Source of the DNA: Pseudomonas haemolytica
GTDB lineage: Bacteria > Pseudomonadota > Gammaproteobacteria > Pseudomonadales > Pseudomonadaceae
NCBI RefSeq assembly: GCF_009659625.1
Contig: NZ_VOIW01000001.1
Span: 248,001 to 312,000, forward strand
DNA length: 64,000 nucleotides
Reading direction: 5' to 3'
Positions 61,212 to 64,000 of this stretch are shown here, one piece after another (the first letter of the stretch is position 1; each line of letters begins with the position of its first letter). Below the pieces are notes generated by a model. It ran no database searches and had not been told where the DNA came from. It saw nothing but the letters and a program-made list of their open reading frames with translations. The position numbers and the translations under genes were made by a program.

Positions 61212-61445
61212 ATGAATTCCCCGACCCAACCCTCTGTTGACGCGGCCGACCTTGTCGAATCGGCCACTGCCGACGGCGTTGAAAAAGCCGAGATCCCGGC
61301 GTTCAAGTTCCCTTTCAAGCCGGGTGAGCTGGGCGGGGCCAAGAACGCCAGCCAGCCTTGGTATAAAGGCGGCGCCAAGAACGGCCATACCAAGACGCCG
61401 GGCATGGCACCACCGGGCACACGCCGTTCGATGGGTAAACGCTGA
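61212..61445 (+). CDS. Small hypothetical protein, 77 residues
   Basis: Not recognised. GGAG 6-7 nt before ATG 61212 and host-like codon use support expression. The N-terminal half is acidic (SVDAADLVESATADGVEKAE), the C-terminal half is Gly/Lys/Pro-rich (KFPFKPGELGGAKNASQPWY, then TPGMAPPGTRRSMGKR) and probably disordered. No signal peptide, TM helix or Cys. An overlapping frame (61237-61470) is Arg/Ser-rich and lacks a ribosome site, so it is taken as a shadow. A nucleic-acid or ribosome-associated role is only a guess. Confidence 0.65.
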   Translation: MNSPTQPSVDAADLVESATADGVEKAEIPAFKFPFKPGELGGAKNASQPWYKGGAKNGHTKTPGMAPPGTRRSMGKR

Positions 61446-61607
61446 GATTAAATCAGCGTTCGAGTTATAGGCTATTGCCTACGTCGCCCGTCGAGATTTC
61501 TACTTGTAGGTCCGTGACCGATTCTTGAAAGCTTGCACAGCGTTTGCTCTGTCCCGATGACGCCCATCGGGGCGTAGCGAGTCAGCTTTCCGGAAAAGGA
61601 CATTCCC

Positions 61608-62390
61608 GTGCCCCTGATACACCTCTGTGCAGTGCTTGCTCTCTTGCTGTCGGCGACTGCCGTCGTCGCGGCTGATCAACCGCGGCGTGAAATCCGTTTC
61701 GCCGTTGCCGCACATTTCCCGCCCTTTCAAAGTCGCAATCCGCAGGGACAACTGGTGGGGTTGAATATCGAACTGGGCAACGCCCTGTGCGAGCAACTCA
61801 GCGTACGCTGTATTTGGGTTGACCAAGTCGTCATGGAAAACTTCCAGGCCCTCGAAGCCAGGCAATTTGATGCAATCATGGGCATCGCGCCGACATGTCG
61901 TCGGCGACAGCGGGTGAATTTCACCGATGACCTCTACCCGATTACAACCCGCCTGGTGGCGCGTAAGACATCAGGCCTGACGCCTACCCGGCGGTCGCTC
62001 AAGGGCAAGCGTGTGGGCGTGTTGGTCAGGAGCAATCGTGAAGCCTTTGCCCTGGCGCAGTGGGCGCCGTCGGGTGTGATCATCAGGAGTTTCTGGCTCA
62101 ACGACCAACTGGTCCAGAGCCTGCTCGCGGGCGAGATCGATGCGACCCTGCAAGGCGCCGTGGAGGTGCGTGAGGCTTTGCTCGACAAGGAAGCCGGCAT
62201 GGACTTCGATTTCGTCGGCCCCCCCGTATCATCCGACCTGTTGGGCAACAGCGTGGCGATCGCGGTGCGCAAGCTCGATACCGCGCTGCGTAACGAACTC
62301 AACTACGCGCTTGAGCAACTGATGCACAATGGGGAATACCAGCGCATCCTCAAGCCCTATCGTCTCGACCTGTTGTCTTCCAGTCCATGA
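61608..62390 (+). CDS. Family 3 extracellular solute-binding protein
   Basis: A 260-residue periplasmic protein: signal peptide LCAVLALLLSATAVVAA, then the type II binding-protein fold (REIRFAVAAHFPPFQSRNPQ, GLNIELGNALCEQL, GIAPTCRRRQRVNFTDDLY, LKGKRVGVLVRSN). Related to polar amino-acid binding proteins. GTG 61608 has AAAAGGA 7 nt upstream. No ABC permease or ATPase genes lie beside it, so it either serves a remote transporter or feeds a receptor, possibly the chemoreceptor encoded next. Confidence 0.87.
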   Translation: MPLIHLCAVLALLLSATAVVAADQPRREIRFAVAAHFPPFQSRNPQGQLVGLNIELGNALCEQLSVRCIWVDQVVMENFQALEARQFDAIMGIAPTCRRRQRVNFTDDLYPITTRLVARKTSGLTPTRRSLKGKRVGVLVRSNREAFALAQWAPSGVIIRSFWLNDQLVQSLLAGEIDATLQGAVEVREALLDKEAGMDFDFVGPPVSSDLLGNSVAIAVRKLDTALRNELNYALEQLMHNGEYQRILKPYRLDLLSSSP

Positions 62391-62497
62391 TGGCTAATTA
62401 ATTGCGCGGAATATGAGCTAGATCAATCTTTGCCCGATGAGTGCGCTTAGAGTCGACGCCCTGCCGACTCCTCCAATAATCACGAGCGCGCCTATCC

Positions 62498-64000
62498 ATG
62501 AAGATCAATCTGCCGGTCACCGGTCGGAATGTGGACGTTGCCCCGGACGCCAACATCCTCTCGACCACCGACCTGACCAGCGCGATTACCTACGCCAACC
62601 AGGACTTCATCGACATCAGTGGCTACAGCCGCGAAGAACTGCTCGGCTCGCCGCACAACCTGCTGCGCCATCCCGACATGCCACCCGCTGCTTTCGCGCA
62701 TATGTGGCAGACCCTCAAACGGGGTCGCTCGTGGATGGGCATGGTGAAAAACCGCTGTAAGAACGGCGACCATTATTGGGTTAGCGCGTATGCCACGCCG
62801 GTGACGCGGGACGGGGTCACAGTGGAGTTCCAGTCTGTGCGCACCAAACCTGATGCGCGCAGGATCGCAACGGCGGAGCACATGTATGCGCGGCTACGCT
62901 CGGGTAAACGTCAGCGTTGGTCTGTGTTCGGCATGGGCGTGAAAGTATCGGCCTGGGTCACCGTCAGCTGCGCAGTCGCCTGGGCCTTGGGCCTGGGCCT
63001 GGCCACGTGGTCGCTGGCCTGGCAACTGCTGGCGCTTGTGGGCGGGTGTGCGGTGGGTGTGGTCGGTACGCGCGCGATCATGCAGCCATTGGCGCGGTTG
63101 AATCAGCGGGCGCGGGCGCTTGCCGATAACCCGTTGAGCCAGATGATCTACACCGGGCGCGGTGACGAGTGCGGGCAGATCGAATTCGCCCTGCAAATGC
63201 TCGAAGCCCAAGTGAGCGCGGTGGTCGGTCGCATTGGCGACGCATCCCAGCGCTTGTCGGGGCATGCCGCACAGTTGGTCGAAAATCTGCACAACAGCCA
63301 CGCCAGCATGCTTGGCCAGCAGGCCCAGACCGATCAGGTAGCGGCGGCCATACACCAAATGGCGGCCAGCGTGGCCGAGGTCGCCAGCCACGCACTTGAG
63401 GCATCCAAGGCAGCGGATCAGGCTGGTGGTGAAACTCACGAAGGCCATCAGCGCGTCGATCAAAGCCGCGACGCAGTGTTGCGTTTGTCCCAGGAATTGG
63501 CGCGCGCCACCGAAGTGATTCAGCAGTTGGAGCACCACAGCGGCGAAATCAGCGGCGTACTGGAAGTGATTCGCACGATTGCCGAGCAGACCAACCTGTT
63601 GGCACTCAACGCCGCCATCGAAGCGGCGCGAGCGGGTGAGCAAGGGCGAGGCTTTGCCGTCGTCGCCGATGAAGTGCGAGGCCTGGCGCAGCGCACCCAG
63701 CAATCGACCAACGAAATCCAACGCATGATCAGCACCCTGCAAGGCGGTGCCCGTGATGCGGTGCAGGCCATGGCCCACAGCAGCGAGCACGTTGAAGCCA
63801 GCGTCGAGCAGGCGCAACAGGCTGCGCTGGCACTGGACGGCATCAGCCGGCGCGTCACCCAGATTACCGCCATGAGCCAGCAGATCGCGGCGGCGGTGGA
63901 AGAGCAGAGCGCAGTGAGTGAGGACATCAACCGCAATATCGTCGGTATCCGCAATGCCGGCGAGGCCACCGTCAGCGCCGGGCAGCAGAGCGAGCTCAGC
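62498..64000 (+). CDS. PAS-containing methyl-accepting chemotaxis protein, Aer-like (3' end outside window)
   Basis: An open frame of 501 codons without stop, cut by the window edge. An N-terminal PAS domain ([55 protein letters not shown]) resembles the FAD-binding PAS of Pseudomonas Aer. Two close TM helices follow ([40 protein letters not shown]), then HAMP and the signalling domain with the invariant hairpin ([20 protein letters not shown], then [18 protein letters not shown]). Senses redox/oxygen or energy state, by analogy; no periplasmic sensor domain is present. Confidence 0.93.
   Translation, partial: MKINLPVTGRNVDVAPDANILSTTDLTSAITYANQDFIDISGYSREELLGSPHNLLRHPDMPPAAFAHMWQTLKRGRSWMGMVKNRCKNGDHYWVSAYATPVTRDGVTVEFQSVRTKPDARRIATAEHMYARLRSGKRQRWSVFGMGVKVSAWVTVSCAVAWALGLGLATWSLAWQLLALVGGCAVGVVGTRAIMQPLARLNQRARALADNPLSQMIYTGRGDECGQIEFALQMLEAQVSAVVGRIGDASQRLSGHAAQLVENLHNSHASMLGQQAQTDQVAAAIHQMAASVAEVASHALEASKAADQAGGETHEGHQRVDQSRDAVLRLSQELARATEVIQQLEHHSGEISGVLEVIRTIAEQTNLLALNAAIEAARAGEQGRGFAVVADEVRGLAQRTQQSTNEIQRMISTLQGGARDAVQAMAHSSEHVEASVEQAQQAALALDGISRRVTQITAMSQQIAAAVEEQSAVSEDINRNIVGIRNAGEATVSAGQQSELS

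Overview
The window is a stretch of a Pseudomonas chromosome, most likely from the P. fluorescens group. This rests on the gene content and order (rsmI / lpoA-yraN-diaA-dolP, rnpB, then the full mraZ-to-lpxC division and cell-wall cluster), on the OprD-type porin, on the LuxR/MalT-type regulator beside a DUF1302-DUF1329 pair, and on intergenic inverted repeats built on GTGGGAGGGGGCTTGCTCCC, which are typical of fluorescent pseudomonads. Coding sequence is GC-rich and densely packed.

Layout. 1-4.7 kb: end of an unidentified gene, a LoiP-like lipoprotein protease, an UPF0016/GDT1 manganese exporter behind a yybP-ykoY-type Mn2+ riboswitch, RsmC, a D-2-hydroxyacid dehydrogenase and a LysE-type exporter. 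4.9-13.2 kb: a medium-chain acyl-CoA ligase, a DUF1302-DUF1329 pair and a MalT-like LuxR regulator, probably one fatty-acid or ester utilisation neighbourhood. 13.2-16.6 kb: a PqiABC lipid-transport operon with pqiA split into two overlapping genes. 16.7-26.8 kb: a nine-gene minus-strand operon for a peptide-scaffolded natural product. 27.3-32.7 kb: an OmpA-family lipoprotein, then dolP, diaA, yraN and lpoA opposite rsmI. 32.8-33.2 kb: rnpB. 33.4-51.4 kb: mraZ-rsmH-ftsL-ftsI-murE-murF-mraY-murD-ftsW-murG-murC-ddlB-ftsQ-ftsA-ftsZ-lpxC. 51.4-64 kb: a membrane diguanylate cyclase, an OprD-type porin, an RND efflux operon ending in a two-component system, a small conserved-looking protein, a solute-binding protein and the start of a PAS-containing chemotaxis receptor cut by the window edge.

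The most interesting region is the operon at 16737-26771. It holds a PEARL-type short LanB, a DUF692 (MNIO) iron oxidase with its partner protein, a CmoA-like carboxy-SAM synthase, a zinc-ribbon methyltransferase, a PqqD-like domain fused to an M50 protease, and a 49-residue acidic peptide with no cysteine, ending in Ala (20939-21088). This is the enzyme set of the 3-thiaglutamate (tgl) pathway described in P. syringae. There, cysteine is added to the C-terminus of a carrier peptide, its beta-carbon is excised, the thiol is carboxymethylated and the amino acid is cut off so that the carrier can be reused. The operon starts with a PLP decarboxylase and an MFS transporter, which suggests further tailoring and export. 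A perfect hairpin lies between the carrier-peptide gene and the downstream enzymes. The rest of the window is mostly conserved Pseudomonas core genome with a few regulatory features worth checking.
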